Virus record (IMG/VR): IMGVR_UViG_3300027728_000016
Span: 1 to 54,725 of that record
Source of the DNA: a virus
Reading direction: 5' to 3' (one strand)
Length of the DNA stretch: 54,725 bases
The notes beneath the pieces were generated by a model. The model was not told the DNA's origin. It did no database searches and saw only the letters and a list, made by a program, of their open reading frames with translations. This document shows positions 23,140 to 32,730 of the stretch, one piece after another (the first letter of the stretch is position 1; every line of letters starts with the position of its first letter). The position numbers and the translations under genes are program-made.

Positions 23140-23553
23140 TTATTTAGTTTTCTTTGGTTCCGGGCGAACAAATTCTGGAGCTTCACTTGCTGGCTTCACC
23201 ACGAAGTTAAGCTTTTCTTCTGCTACTTTGAGTGCTTCGATTTCCAAATCTTCGTCTAACGTATCCTCAAACTCTAATTCTTCGGGCAGAAGTTCTACTT
23301 TGGTTTCTGTGTTGTCAGCGACCTCAGCAGGTAAGTGATCAGGCTTCACTATGCTATCTGTCTTAGTAGTGACAGTGCGGTGATACCCTTCTACAACTTT
23401 TTTGGTTACCGGAACAACAATCCTTCCCTGAGCATCAATAGTATCTCCTCTGGCATTTACTTTCATGTTGCTTACCGCTCGAACTTGTTCATTCATATTA
23501 ACAAGCCGACCCATGTCAACTGTTCTGCCTAATGCTGTTCTATGCTTTGCCAT
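23140..23553 (-). CDS. Conserved phage protein MAKHRTALGRTVDMG type
   Basis: 137 residues from the ATG at 23553, chosen because GAGGAG lies nine bases upstream (a TTG three codons earlier is in the spacer). The N-terminal 60 residues (KHRTALGRTVDMGRL, VSNMKVNARGDTID) are conserved in T4-like marine phages; the C-terminal half is acidic and Pro-rich. No known function; likely late and structural because it has late promoter CATAAATA at 23576-23583 and is coupled to the co-chaperonin. Confidence 0.65.
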   Translation of the reverse strand: MAKHRTALGRTVDMGRLVNMNEQVRAVSNMKVNARGDTIDAQGRIVVPVTKKVVEGYHRTVTTKTDSIVKPDHLPAEVADNTETKVELLPEELEFEDTLDEDLEIEALKVAEEKLNFVVKPASEAPEFVRPEPKKTK

Positions 23554-23575
23554 ATTATACAACTCCTCTATATTA

Positions 23576-23583
23576 TATTTATG
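23576..23583 (-). promoter_or_regulatory. T4-type late promoter (CATAAATA)
   Basis: Minus-strand CATAAATATA, 22 nt before the ATG at 23553 with GAGGAG between them. It drives the 23553 gene and the co-chaperonin. Confidence 0.6.
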
Positions 23584-23598
23584 TGCGAGAAACTACGA

Positions 23599-24105
23599 TT
23601 ATTTTAAAAATTCGTTGACATCTAATTGATAAAATAAAGAATTGATTTTATGAACCCCGATGAGGAAAAGCACAAAACTTGCTACGCTGGACCCGCGACC
23701 CACGCCCCATACTAAGTTATTGGCTCTCATCGTATCTACGAGATACTTTAAGTAACGAAGAAGCATAAACATATCTCGTTCTTGATAAAGAAGCAATTCT
23801 TCGCCTGCACGTTGTAACTCTGCTTCAGTTGAACACTGATCTAACACGAATTTAGCGATATCGAAGTTTTTATAATCATCAGGAATGAACCAATTTAATT
23901 GCTTTTCTTGATCAAAGTCAGTGATAGACTGGTCGCTCGTCAGGTACTGAATCATTTCAGGGGTGTTTTTCAAGTTTAATCTTGTATCGAAATGTATTGG
24001 TTCGGATACGAACACTCGCTTTAGCGTAATATTTGGATCAGTCATGTACATGTCGAGTAGTTCATGTTCAGAGTAAATAAATTGTCCAAATTTATCTGTA
24101 ATCAT
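23599..24105 (-). CDS. Split DnaE-like polymerase, part A (segment before the catalytic Asp pair)
   Basis: 168 residues from the ATG at 24105; an upstream ATG at 24120 overlaps the -10 box and is rejected. The C-terminal 55 residues follow bacterial DnaE: ERDMFMLLRYLKYLVDTMRA then NNLVWGVGRGSSVASFVLF, LIGVHKINSLFYQLDVNEFL. This equals VGPGRGSGAGSLVAYALKI...LLFERFLN of E. coli Pol III alpha. The protein stops exactly where DnaE continues into PDFDVDF. The 45237 gene starts at that point (MRIDSDVDID). Alone it has no catalytic residues. Promoter TTGACA-17-TATTAT ends 6 nt before the ATG. Confidence 0.75.
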   Translation of the reverse strand: MITDKFGQFIYSEHELLDMYMTDPNITLKRVFVSEPIHFDTRLNLKNTPEMIQYLTSDQSITDFDQEKQLNWFIPDDYKNFDIAKFVLDQCSTEAELQRAGEELLLYQERDMFMLLRYLKYLVDTMRANNLVWGVGRGSSVASFVLFLIGVHKINSLFYQLDVNEFLK

Positions 24106-24111
24106 ATAGTA

Positions 24112-24140
24112 ATAATACATGATTTACCGCAAATTGTCAA
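24112..24140 (-). promoter_or_regulatory. Sigma-70-type promoter of DnaE-like part A, leaderless
   Basis: TTGACA (24135-24140), 17 nt, TATTAT (24112-24117), 6 nt, ATG 24105. It overlaps the earlier ATG at 24120, which therefore is not on the transcript. Confidence 0.75.
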
Positions 24141-24141
24141 C

Positions 24142-24690
24142 CTATTTTTTAACTCTTTCCTTCCAAATTAATCCTAGCTCTACCCAAACTTTTTTGGCAA
24201 ACAGGTTTACTATTTTGTCATTCGCATCTTCATTTTCGCCGACACTGCCGTCAGCTTGGTTCCACCAAGCCTTCTTACTAAATGCACATTCTGCCACTTC
24301 GGAAACAATATTGTATTTTACTCCATCACTCAGGGATGATCCCAAAACCATATCAGTAATTTTTATTCGGCCTTCGGTGATCGCATTTAACTTCAGAAGT
24401 AAAACCATGGCAAATATCTGGTCATGTGGATCATCTGGAAGTTCGCATACTTTTAAATTAGCATTCTTGTACAGTTGAATAGCAGTAGTGTCCTTACAAT
24501 TTACAATTACTGCATTCTGTATGACATCAGATAAGAAATATGTTATCCTATCCATAGCTATATTTTTTTCCCTAGCCGATTCGGTCTCGACTAGTATAGA
24601 AAGTACGATTTCATAGCTATTAATGTGGTACTTATTTTCAAAATGTATCCCAGTTTGAAAATAAAAGTCTTTTTCAATTCGCGTATTCAC
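24142..24690 (-). CDS. Conserved phage protein of unknown function
   Basis: 182 residues, GTG start at 24690 overlapping the upstream TGA. Mixed alpha/beta: YEIVLSILVETESAREKNIA, VIVNCKDTTAIQLYKNANLK, then SDGVKYNIVSEVAECAFSKK and AWWNQADGSVGENE. The last motif recurs in T4-like marine phages near tail genes. No catalytic motif I can name. It belongs to the block with the 24929 and fibre genes. Confidence 0.6.
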   Translation of the reverse strand: MNTRIEKDFYFQTGIHFENKYHINSYEIVLSILVETESAREKNIAMDRITYFLSDVIQNAVIVNCKDTTAIQLYKNANLKVCELPDDPHDQIFAMVLLLKLNAITEGRIKITDMVLGSSLSDGVKYNIVSEVAECAFSKKAWWNQADGSVGENEDANDKIVNLFAKKVWVELGLIWKERVKK

Positions 24691-24929
24691 TGTTTATCCG
24701 ACTGAATGTTGATTTTAGTATCTATCTTTTGTTTAACGAACAACTCGTCCATTTTTTTAGTGAGTTGAGTACGATAGCTTTCTAGTGCCATTTGTAATTG
24801 TTGTATAAGGGCCATGTTACCAGTTCTATGTGCAAAACTTAGTTTTGTAGTAAGTCCTGATATAGTTTCGTGAAGTTCTTCGGTTGATTTACTAGTTAAA
24901 TCAGCCTGCTTAATGAATGGATGTTCCAT
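24687..24929 (-). CDS. Small coiled-coil protein, 80 aa
   Basis: Two long heptad-like helices (STEELHETISGLTTKLSFAH, MALIQQLQMALESYRTQLTK) and a polar tail. It starts 1 nt after the fibre-like gene stop and overlaps the 24690 gene by 4 nt. A tail-fibre chaperone or small structural adaptor fits the size and position, but this is inference. Confidence 0.55.
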   Translation of the reverse strand: MEHPFIKQADLTSKSTEELHETISGLTTKLSFAHRTGNMALIQQLQMALESYRTQLTKKMDELFVKQKIDTKINIQSDKQ

Positions 24930-24930
24930 G

Positions 24931-26652
24931 TTACCAAGATGTCAAGTTAATGCGTTTCCAGATATCATTGCCGCCGGTATAACAAGTTGCAACACAATTT
25001 CCGTTCGCAGTGGTCAATAGTACTTCAGGTCCAGCAATCCCATTAACTCTAGTACGGCTAACTGTAAGTTTACTATTACCCAAATCGTTAGACTTGACAT
25101 AATAAACTATATTTCCTTCTAGTCCGCCGAACGTAGAGCCAGTAAAGATGATAGGTGAGTTTACTTCTAGGTAGGTTGTGTTTTCTAGTGTAATCAGATT
25201 AGTAGTTGCAGTCGTATTAGTAGTCTGCCTAGCATACGTAGTTGAGTTATACTTGTTAGTCGCAACATATAGATATGATCCAGGATTGAGATACATATTG
25301 CCCGAAGCATTGGCGAGTACTACCATACTACCGCTTGGTGTAGCAGAGATAGTTATTGAGTTGGTATCTGCGACTTCTTTAATATAATATGTATTTCCAG
25401 GAAGAAGATTTGCTCCACCAAACGTACTACCGGTAAATGTTAATGGCATGTCTCTATAGAAACCAGCTGTATTAGCAACCGTCAATACATCGATTGCCCC
25501 GTTTATAGTCGTAGGTGTCGCCCACTGAGACGTGCTGACTCTCCATAAAGAACCCGATCCGGATCCAGCAAGATTCTGTACTACCCAAGTATTTGCAGTG
25601 ACTCCAGATCCTGAAAGAATCATGCCTTCTTGCACAACTCCGGATGTTTGCACCCCTACGTAAAGAACAGGGTTATTAGTCACAGCAGCAACATAGATTC
25701 CTGTCTTACCGTCGATTGGCCCGGAACTTACAGACTGACTCTGATTTACTACCCATTTGGAGCCTGAACCTGATCCAGATGTGTATCCGGTGATGTATGT
25801 ATTAGCTGCCGCGCCTGACAGTATCATGCCTATATTCACATTGCCAGTAACAAGTGTACCTATAGTAAGTTCAGTACCAACGATAGTACTTCCTGTAGTC
25901 GTAAAAACGTTTGCAGTGATAACCGTAGGGACATTAGCAGTTTGAGTTACCCGTACTTGACTAACTGAGGCACTTACTGCAACATCCCCGTTAACATCTC
26001 CTATCAGTCCAGTGGGGGGCGGGTCACGAGTGATGATTTGAGCAGTCTGAAACGCTCTATTTACTGGGGAAACTGTAATAGTGTTTCCGCAATCTAACGA
26101 ACTGAATGTGTACTCCATGATACCAACATTAGCAGGAGCAGTAATCGTAGCGGTGCCGCTAATGTTAGCGTAATTTTCAAGTATAGTTACACCATAATTA
26201 TTGTTGGACGAAACACATGCACTTGGTAATGAAATAATAGCGGCAGTGTTAGACACTGTTAGTCTTAATACAACATTACTCTCGGTATTAGTAGGAGCCC
26301 AGCCTCCAAATTGAAACGCTACATTTCCAGTTACTGCACCATACTGTACGTCAGCACGATTCACATCTACTAGTATCGTCCCAGAGAGTGCATTTCCCAG
26401 ATTGTAAGTTGTTGCCCTGAATCCACGCGTTGAAGCATTACTGATTAACGTATTTGCCATATCGTTGTTCAAAGTAGTGTTGTTGAGTGCTGCTTTAACT
26501 ACGACTTTAGACTCTAAATCAGTGAGTTCGGTTGCAGCCGTATTGATATTTGTTCTGATGGCAGCAAAATTATCACGGAATGGTTGAGAACTGTTGTTCT
26601 GACCCGGTACCGGATAGTTTACGTTGATTCCGTTTGTGTTTATTTGGCTCAT
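24931..26652 (-). CDS. Tail-fibre-like structural protein
   Basis: 573 residues. The N-terminal 55 (INVNYPVPGQNNSSQPFRDN, FAAIRTNINTAATELTDLES) is an attachment motif of T4-like virion proteins. The rest is Thr/Ser/Asn/Gly-rich beta repeats with two copies of a P(I/L)xFTGSTFGG...YYVK/YIK unit, also present in the 29198 and 32730 proteins, so these fibre genes exchange modules. The end is NDIWKRINLTSW. A weak late-like ACTAAATA lies at 26673-26680. Probably host recognition or baseplate-fibre. Confidence 0.7.
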   Translation of the reverse strand: MSQINTNGINVNYPVPGQNNSSQPFRDNFAAIRTNINTAATELTDLESKVVVKAALNNTTLNNDMANTLISNASTRGFRATTYNLGNALSGTILVDVNRADVQYGAVTGNVAFQFGGWAPTNTESNVVLRLTVSNTAAIISLPSACVSSNNNYGVTILENYANISGTATITAPANVGIMEYTFSSLDCGNTITVSPVNRAFQTAQIITRDPPPTGLIGDVNGDVAVSASVSQVRVTQTANVPTVITANVFTTTGSTIVGTELTIGTLVTGNVNIGMILSGAAANTYITGYTSGSGSGSKWVVNQSQSVSSGPIDGKTGIYVAAVTNNPVLYVGVQTSGVVQEGMILSGSGVTANTWVVQNLAGSGSGSLWRVSTSQWATPTTINGAIDVLTVANTAGFYRDMPLTFTGSTFGGANLLPGNTYYIKEVADTNSITISATPSGSMVVLANASGNMYLNPGSYLYVATNKYNSTTYARQTTNTTATTNLITLENTTYLEVNSPIIFTGSTFGGLEGNIVYYVKSNDLGNSKLTVSRTRVNGIAGPEVLLTTANGNCVATCYTGGNDIWKRINLTSW

Positions 26653-26675
26653 AATTCTCTATTTCCGTCTTCTAT

Positions 26676-29198
26676 TTAGTATTGGGTACTGCCCGGTAAA
26701 ATTGTTTTACGTGGAAAGAGGGCGTAAAAGTCTTTCGAGTCAAGTGGGTCAGGAACAGGAGTACCACTAGGTAGACCAGTCCAAGCTGCCGGATTAAGGT
26801 TTTTATCATAATTATACGTGATACTTTTGTCAACTGTAAATCTATCTATCCTGAAGTTAATCGTGTTAAGAGTTTTTACTTGTCCCGCTGAGTCTTTCCA
26901 CTGTGTTTCGATGTTGTTCTTGATAATATCAGCATATCCAGGTTTGGTATAAGCAATTACCCAAGCAGGAACGAATCCTGTGGTAGACCCATTTCTTTGC
27001 TGGCTGGTCATCCAAACGGGAAGTATACTAGAATTGTAGTCTTGTCCTAAGACTTGACCGACGCGAGATCGCATGTCAGGGAGAGAATTCGGATATAGTA
27101 TTCTAGCATAACCGGGCGAAAGACTAGTATAGTATAGACTTCCGTTTGTAGCAGATACATAACTAGTAAATATATTAGTTATGCTAGTGTACCATGGCCC
27201 CAGATTTAATGGAATAAATCTTGGCCAATAAATTTCTTCTGGTATGCTTACTCCATCTGGATTAACTAAGTTGTCAACAATCGTACTATACACGACTTCA
27301 TAGATAATATTGCCATTCGCATCGCGTGCAACGGCAGTGTTTAATTCACCTAATGTAAGGTTTCTCCAATAATGATTCCTAGTTATGGCAGCAACATATT
27401 CGTCGAAGCTACTGGCATAAATGCCATATGCATGTTCATATATGACACTAGTTGCTTTACCGAAATACGGGTCATTCGGCCGGTACAAATAATCATCAGG
27501 AATCAAAATGTTGTCTTCTAACAAGGACGCAATGAGATATCGATCTTCTACACTAGGCGAACATTTGATGTATAACGTATCTGTTGGTTGATTGAATTCC
27601 TGAAACACTGATAGAGTAAATTCTCTCGTCGATTTTATTACAGGATAGTCGGGAGAGAAAGCTTCAATCGTGAACGTGAAATCTGTAATAGTAGCTAAAG
27701 ATAAGAGCGCAGTTGTGGGTTGATATGCCACTACGCCTGAAATTTCGCCGTTATCTAATAATACAAGATTGGGAGGAAGTTCACCTTCTATCACTCTATA
27801 TGTCAGTGACACGTCAGAGATTGCTGAAACGTTAAGCAGGCTGATTGATCCATTGTTGATTTGACCCAAATCATTCGCTGTGGTCCATATTATATCACCT
27901 GAAAGGCCATTGCTTATTTTTAGTGAGAAATTGATGGACGGAGTAGAGATTGTTGGGTTTGTGGCTTTTCTTGCTGAAACACTGAAATAATATTCGCTGA
28001 TACTATTGTCCGCAATAACAGGATTACCTGTAAGCCATCCTGTCTCAGGGTCTCCAGTTAACCATTCGGGCAAATCTGAGAAAGCGTATTCAAGTGTATT
28101 TCCATCAAAATCGTGACCCATCATTCTGAATGAGAAATAATTTTCGCTCGCTGCCTGTCCTGCATATGCAGGCGTTGTCAAGGGATAGGTAATTCCCGGA
28201 GTTACTGTACCTATAGGTGGCAACAAATAGTATCTATAGTTCTCTTGATCTGCTGATATGTCATAAGTTGGTGGCCTGGTATTGTATAATGTAGGCACCC
28301 GTGAATTTGGTGGATAGCCTGGACCGCCAAAACTTACCGGAGTGTTTTGATTTATTACTGTGATAGCGTAAGAAGTAGTGTCTTGTCCTAAGGGGCTTTC
28401 TAGATTTAAAGTGACCGAATATGTCTGTATAGTTGGCTGTCCTACTTCTACTCCGGGTAAGGTAACTGTCATGTTTCCGACTGAATTACTCAACGGGTAT
28501 ATAGGGCCGTCGACAGTAGTTGATATAGTAAACGTAGTTTCATTTAGGATTGACTTGATGTAATACGTTTGTCCAAGAGTTACACCGCCGAATACTGAAC
28601 CGCTAAATTTGATTGGTCTACCTATAGAAAAGTCAGCCGTGCTAAACCCAATAATATTATTAGAACTAATTGTAGTCGCAACAGTAACTACTGTGGGTAA
28701 AGTAACATTAAGTAAAGGAGGAGCAGCATATCCTCTGATAATTCCAGATGTGTTTATCTCTATTCCAGGTGGTAATTGTCCCTGAACTACTCTGATAGCG
28801 ACTGGATTAGTTGGAACTGGATTAGTATATCCTACTTGCAGTTCTACCCAGGTGCTATCATTTACTACTATGGGACCGATCGAATCTACAAATTGAGGAC
28901 CCGATACGCCAGACACCTCCATAGAAAAGGTTCGGTCTCTAATATTTTGTAGATTGTCAGTTACTCGAACCACAAAATAATATATAGTATTGGCTGTTAC
29001 TAATCCGGGCGTGCCAAAAATCAATCCGGCTTCATTCATCGTCACCCCTAGAGGTAAATTTCCGCTAATAATAGCATATGACACAGTGGTCGCAGGTAAT
29101 ACTGCCTGCGCTTGCAGTTGAAATGCAGTAGCCATCACTACATTAGAAGGATATGAACCTATACTACCTGCAATTGTGATCCAATTGGGCTGTGCCAT
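26676..29198 (-). CDS. Adhesin-like tail protein with Ig/putative-cadherin (He-PIG-type) repeats
   Basis: 840 residues. At least three repeats have the pattern G-x-LPxGVTMNxxGxIxGTP (residues 45-62, 136-155, 460-480), followed by YYFVVRVTDN-type strands. This is the He-PIG/Ig-like fold of surface adhesins. A shared GRPIKFSGSVFGGV...YYIKS module matches the neighbouring fibre proteins. The C-terminal 300 residues are unique, with Trp/Tyr-rich DSKDFYALFPRK near the end. The SD is AAGGA. Probably a long tail fibre or baseplate spike binding host glycans. Confidence 0.75.
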   Translation of the reverse strand: MAQPNWITIAGSIGSYPSNVVMATAFQLQAQAVLPATTVSYAIISGNLPLGVTMNEAGLIFGTPGLVTANTIYYFVVRVTDNLQNIRDRTFSMEVSGVSGPQFVDSIGPIVVNDSTWVELQVGYTNPVPTNPVAIRVVQGQLPPGIEINTSGIIRGYAAPPLLNVTLPTVVTVATTISSNNIIGFSTADFSIGRPIKFSGSVFGGVTLGQTYYIKSILNETTFTISTTVDGPIYPLSNSVGNMTVTLPGVEVGQPTIQTYSVTLNLESPLGQDTTSYAITVINQNTPVSFGGPGYPPNSRVPTLYNTRPPTYDISADQENYRYYLLPPIGTVTPGITYPLTTPAYAGQAASENYFSFRMMGHDFDGNTLEYAFSDLPEWLTGDPETGWLTGNPVIADNSISEYYFSVSARKATNPTISTPSINFSLKISNGLSGDIIWTTANDLGQINNGSISLLNVSAISDVSLTYRVIEGELPPNLVLLDNGEISGVVAYQPTTALLSLATITDFTFTIEAFSPDYPVIKSTREFTLSVFQEFNQPTDTLYIKCSPSVEDRYLIASLLEDNILIPDDYLYRPNDPYFGKATSVIYEHAYGIYASSFDEYVAAITRNHYWRNLTLGELNTAVARDANGNIIYEVVYSTIVDNLVNPDGVSIPEEIYWPRFIPLNLGPWYTSITNIFTSYVSATNGSLYYTSLSPGYARILYPNSLPDMRSRVGQVLGQDYNSSILPVWMTSQQRNGSTTGFVPAWVIAYTKPGYADIIKNNIETQWKDSAGQVKTLNTINFRIDRFTVDKSITYNYDKNLNPAAWTGLPSGTPVPDPLDSKDFYALFPRKTILPGSTQY

Positions 29199-29209
29199 AT
29201 TATTCCTTA

Positions 29210-29833
29210 TTAGCTCAACGCTGCTAAAGCGAGGGCATAATGGTGCTTTCTATCTGCAAGCCCTATCGTTCCTCCGTTGATGCGTCTAGTAAGCCCAATG
29301 AAGTCACCTTTATCAGCATAGATATTTAACTTATTTACATTCCAGAACCAACCCGCTGACGCCACTGCACCGTGCGGTGTTTCTATATATGCAATTGCTT
29401 CATCTATCGTTTTGTTAATAGACAATGCAAATCTTGTATAATTTTGTCGTCCGGTTAACTGAATGAGGCCGCGACCACGGAACTTATATCCATCGCCCGA
29501 AGATTCAGGCCCATTGCTCATGCGATTTGCATAGACCTTATTGGCGATCTTCGCTGGTTTTTTCGCGTATGGTACTGCCGATTCTACTGTAGGGAAATAT
29601 TTCTTGAAGGTTTTATTCAATCCTGCAACTGAATAGTTTAAATTTTCTTTGGTGACATTAAAGCCACCGGATTCGTGTGCTGTCTGTGCTAAGAATGCCG
29701 CTATTCGTCGTGAATTTTCAAACAAGCCAAAATGTTCACCAATAGTGTTTAATGGTTCGACATATTTGGCCAAGACTACTTCTTTTGTTCTCGGGCAAAT
29801 GTCTTTTAATAGCGTGAGGGTTATTTTGTTCAT
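29210..29833 (-). CDS. GH19-type endolysin (chitinase-like lysozyme)
   Basis: 207 residues. FLAQTAHESGGFNVTKENLN (47-66) holds the catalytic Glu54 and second acid Glu63 region. YKFRGRGLIQLTGRQNY (116-132) and the C-terminal WFWNVNKLN and RRINGGTIGL motifs complete the GH19 lysozyme-like fold. No signal peptide, so release depends on the holin. Peptidoglycan of a Gram-negative-type host is the likely substrate. It lies among fibre genes, 10 nt from the adhesin start. Confidence 0.88.
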   Translation of the reverse strand: MNKITLTLLKDICPRTKEVVLAKYVEPLNTIGEHFGLFENSRRIAAFLAQTAHESGGFNVTKENLNYSVAGLNKTFKKYFPTVESAVPYAKKPAKIANKVYANRMSNGPESSGDGYKFRGRGLIQLTGRQNYTRFALSINKTIDEAIAYIETPHGAVASAGWFWNVNKLNIYADKGDFIGLTRRINGGTIGLADRKHHYALALAALS

Positions 29834-29842
29834 GTCTGTGCC

Positions 29843-30010
29843 TTATGGGTTACCTTGACCGCGACTAGCTTTAAAGCTTCGGCGCTTATGCTTATTCATA
29901 GTACTGAATTTTATTGATGATGGGTTTCCTCCAATAGTAGTTTTACCCTTCGTTTGATTTGAAAAACTGATTTTATTTCCGCCGGATGATCCGATTTTTG
30001 TTTTAGCCAT
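29843..30010 (-). CDS. Small conserved basic Ser/Gly-rich phage protein, 55 aa
   Basis: Starts MAKTKIGSSGGNKISFSNQT at ATG 30010 after AAGGA; the longer upstream frame lacks a ribosome site. It ends RRSFKASRGQGNP. The pattern KIGSxGxNKISFSxxTKGKT is common in T4-like marine phages; no function is known. It overlaps neither fibre gene nor lysin and sits between them. Confidence 0.65.
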   Translation of the reverse strand: MAKTKIGSSGGNKISFSNQTKGKTTIGGNPSSIKFSTMNKHKRRSFKASRGQGNP

Positions 30011-30024
30011 TAGTAATTCCTTTC

Positions 30025-32730
30025 TTAGGCGTATGTTGCACCGACTGAGTACCACCGAGTAGTAGTAGGAGCGACGAATTGTAGTGTTGCACCGGCAGTG
30101 TGAGTAAATGCCGCATTGGCTGCAAGACTATTGATTGCTGCACCGGATGCTGGATAGACGAGCATTGCATTTGCAGTCGAGTTAGTGATGGTAAGTACCA
30201 TACCAGCAACTGCCGTCGGCAAAACGATTCCATTTGCAGTAGACGGAACACTACTGATGAGATTGAGTTCTTTACTGATTGCCGTAGCAGTACCTTGGGT
30301 AGTTCCTGCTGCTGCGATGCCTGTTCCTACTGACCGAATAAGATAAGCAGATGCAATTACGTTTGAACCTGAAATGTTACCACTTACACCCAACGTACCG
30401 GTAATGTTAGCACCAGTTGAGGTAGCAATGATTCTTGCTCCACCGACTGCATTGATAGTGACGTTTGCGTTATTAGTAATAGCTACGTTCGAATTGCCGT
30501 TCTGCAATAATCCACTGTTGATAGTAGTGATGTTACCTGTGGTAAAGATTGCGGTAGTAGCACCGATGTTGCCGACGTTTGCGTTACCGATAACACTTAA
30601 CACGCCTGCTGTTGTTAGATTGCCACCACTTACGTTTCCTGTTGCAGCAACGACGCCTGCTGTTGTTAGATTGCCACCACTTACGTTTCCTGTTGCAGCA
30701 ACGACGCCTGCTGTTGTTAGATTGCCACCACTTACGTTACCGGTAACGGTGAGAAGATTAGTAGATTTGTTAAATGTCAACCCTGAGGTAGCGTTTGCGT
30801 TACCGGTATCATTGAATATTACCTGAGTATTTGAACCCGGAGCAGTTAGTGTACCGCTAATGTTACCTACAAATGTCGTTGCTATAATAGCACCGTTTGC
30901 TAAGTTTGCACTGATACTTGTATTAATAACTACACTTGAGTTGCCGTTCGCACCTGATGTGGTAAAGGTTGGGTAAACCGTAGTTGCAGTTGATGTGTTT
31001 TGTAATAATGCTGCTGCATTGGTTGCTGCTCCAGCAGTAGCTACACTTAAGTTTGCTACTTGTGTAGTTGAAGTCACTACGAATGGAGCAGTACCAGTTG
31101 CTATGTTAGAGATCAATTGTGGTGCGGTTATGTTTGCGGTAGCGAGTACTTGTGCAGTACCCAAATTACCAACGTTACTGTTACCACTTACACCCAATGT
31201 ACCGGTAATGTTAGCACCAGTTGAGGTAGCAGTGATTCTTGCTCCGCCAACTGCATTGATAGTGACGTTCGCATTTGCTGTTATAGTTACGTTCGAATTG
31301 CCGTTCTGCAATAATCCGCTATTGATAGCAGTGATGTTACCTGTGGTAAAGATTGCGGTAGTAGCACCAATGTTGCCGACGTTTGCGTTACCACTTACAC
31401 CCAATGTACCAGCAACGTTTGCACCAGTGCCAGTCACAACAACAATGTTGGCATTACCTACTGCACTAATGTTAACGTTACCATTTGCTGCAGGAATACG
31501 AACACTTGAGTTGCCGTTGACTACTGAGCCAGAAGTAGCAACATTGAGGTTAGCTACCTGTGTAGTTGAAGTAACAGTTAATGGAGCAGTACCAGTTGCT
31601 ATGTTAGAAATATATCTAGTAGCCGATGATACTCCCGTTGCATTTAAGTTGCCTACATTAGCGTTGCCGTTTAAAGTTAGTAATTTAGTGGAATCATTGT
31701 ATGTAAAATCAGGGTCACCGTCTAGTAGATTAGTATTATTATATTGAATAGTCGAGTTAGAACCACCCGCGCCAACACTATTGCCGGCAATTGCAAATGA
31801 GACGGCCCGGCCCCCCTCTTGGTAAACAGCGGCCGATAAACTAGTGGCCGTTGATAGTACTACTACGTTTCCGGCTACTCCGTTGGCTAGCAATTCACTA
31901 GATACTGTCATCGTAGTGGTACTAGGTGTAGATTTTACATAATACGTTATATTAGGAAGTAATCCTGTTAGATTACCGCCCGAATTAGATGTGATGTTTC
32001 CAGTAAATCTGACCGGAGCATTGACCGTCAACAATGCTTGCACGTTTGCAGCAACCGTAATAAGATTAGTGTTTACTGTAGTAGCACTTACGGTTGTGTA
32101 GCCATATGCAGTATACGCAGATGAATTTACGGGAGTAGTCAACGAAGAATCGGTGTATAGTGAAAACGTATTAGAAGTCAACACATTGGCATAATAAGAA
32201 TTACCATTTAATTGGGTCATTCCTACTGCATTAGTAATCGTAATTGCAGCGCCATCGGTGAAAAAATTGTCTTGTGTAGTGGTGACTACTGCCGGGTTAG
32301 CCTTCGTTACATTTTGAATATACGCCACAATAGTTGACTTAGGAGTCCAAGATAAATTTCCTAGACCGTCTGTTTCTAGCACATATCCAATACCGCCGCC
32401 TTCGATATTAACATTTGACACATTTCCTAGCGTGATCAGGCCACCCGCATCGCCGCCACGATTGACCCAGTTCGAGCCATCGTATACAAGAGCTTGCCCG
32501 TTTGCTAGTGTTACTGGATTTATATTTAAGTTGCCTATCGCACCTGTGATTTGACTGAAACTTATATTTGAATAAGCGGTCATCACTTCGATGTTTTCGT
32601 TGGGTGTAGTTTTACCGATAAAAAGTCTTTTGGTGTCGGTTGCCCATCCCAATTCGGCTTCGGCTAACTGCGGCAAGTCAACTTGATTACCTGATCGATG
32701 CTGTATCCTAGAGATTTGCAAGATGGCCAT
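30025..32730 (-). CDS. Large repetitive tail-fibre protein
   Basis: 901 residues. The N-terminal ISRIQHRSGNQVDLPQLAEA then ELGWATDTKRLFIG is the attachment module of many phage fibres. Then follow beta modules with GNVSNVNIEGGG and a shared RFTGNITSNSGG..YYVKS unit, and a long array built on GNxxVGNxGATxAIFTTGNI and STGANITGTLGVSGN. Three tandem 17-residue units (GNVSGGNLTTAGVVAAT) are encoded by a 51-bp repeat, and two 213-bp repeats lie 0.8 kb apart. The C-terminal 120 residues are a distinct tip. Probably a host-recognition fibre that can change length by recombination. Confidence 0.8.
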   Translation of the reverse strand: MAILQISRIQHRSGNQVDLPQLAEAELGWATDTKRLFIGKTTPNENIEVMTAYSNISFSQITGAIGNLNINPVTLANGQALVYDGSNWVNRGGDAGGLITLGNVSNVNIEGGGIGYVLETDGLGNLSWTPKSTIVAYIQNVTKANPAVVTTTQDNFFTDGAAITITNAVGMTQLNGNSYYANVLTSNTFSLYTDSSLTTPVNSSAYTAYGYTTVSATTVNTNLITVAANVQALLTVNAPVRFTGNITSNSGGNLTGLLPNITYYVKSTPSTTTMTVSSELLANGVAGNVVVLSTATSLSAAVYQEGGRAVSFAIAGNSVGAGGSNSTIQYNNTNLLDGDPDFTYNDSTKLLTLNGNANVGNLNATGVSSATRYISNIATGTAPLTVTSTTQVANLNVATSGSVVNGNSSVRIPAANGNVNISAVGNANIVVVTGTGANVAGTLGVSGNANVGNIGATTAIFTTGNITAINSGLLQNGNSNVTITANANVTINAVGGARITATSTGANITGTLGVSGNSNVGNLGTAQVLATANITAPQLISNIATGTAPFVVTSTTQVANLSVATAGAATNAAALLQNTSTATTVYPTFTTSGANGNSSVVINTSISANLANGAIIATTFVGNISGTLTAPGSNTQVIFNDTGNANATSGLTFNKSTNLLTVTGNVSGGNLTTAGVVAATGNVSGGNLTTAGVVAATGNVSGGNLTTAGVLSVIGNANVGNIGATTAIFTTGNITTINSGLLQNGNSNVAITNNANVTINAVGGARIIATSTGANITGTLGVSGNISGSNVIASAYLIRSVGTGIAAAGTTQGTATAISKELNLISSVPSTANGIVLPTAVAGMVLTITNSTANAMLVYPASGAAINSLAANAAFTHTAGATLQFVAPTTTRWYSVGATYA
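30376..30588. repeat. 213-bp direct repeat in fibre gene, copy A
   Basis: Nearly identical to 31180-31392 with the same length (71 codons). It contains the LGVSGN...GLLQNGNSNV fibre unit. Confidence 0.8.
30602..30738. repeat. 51-bp tandem repeat in fibre gene (2.7 copies)
   Basis: Copies start at 30602, 30653 and 30704; the third matches for 35 nt. Each full unit encodes 17 residues of the fibre shaft. Confidence 0.9.
31180..31392. repeat. 213-bp direct repeat in fibre gene, copy B
   Basis: Second copy of 30376-30588, differing at scattered positions only. Confidence 0.8.

Noticed and set aside
30374-31747. Two long plus-strand frames over the fibre gene
   Set aside because: They are reverse-phase readings of the repetitive fibre coding region, with Val/Pro/Leu low-complexity translation.
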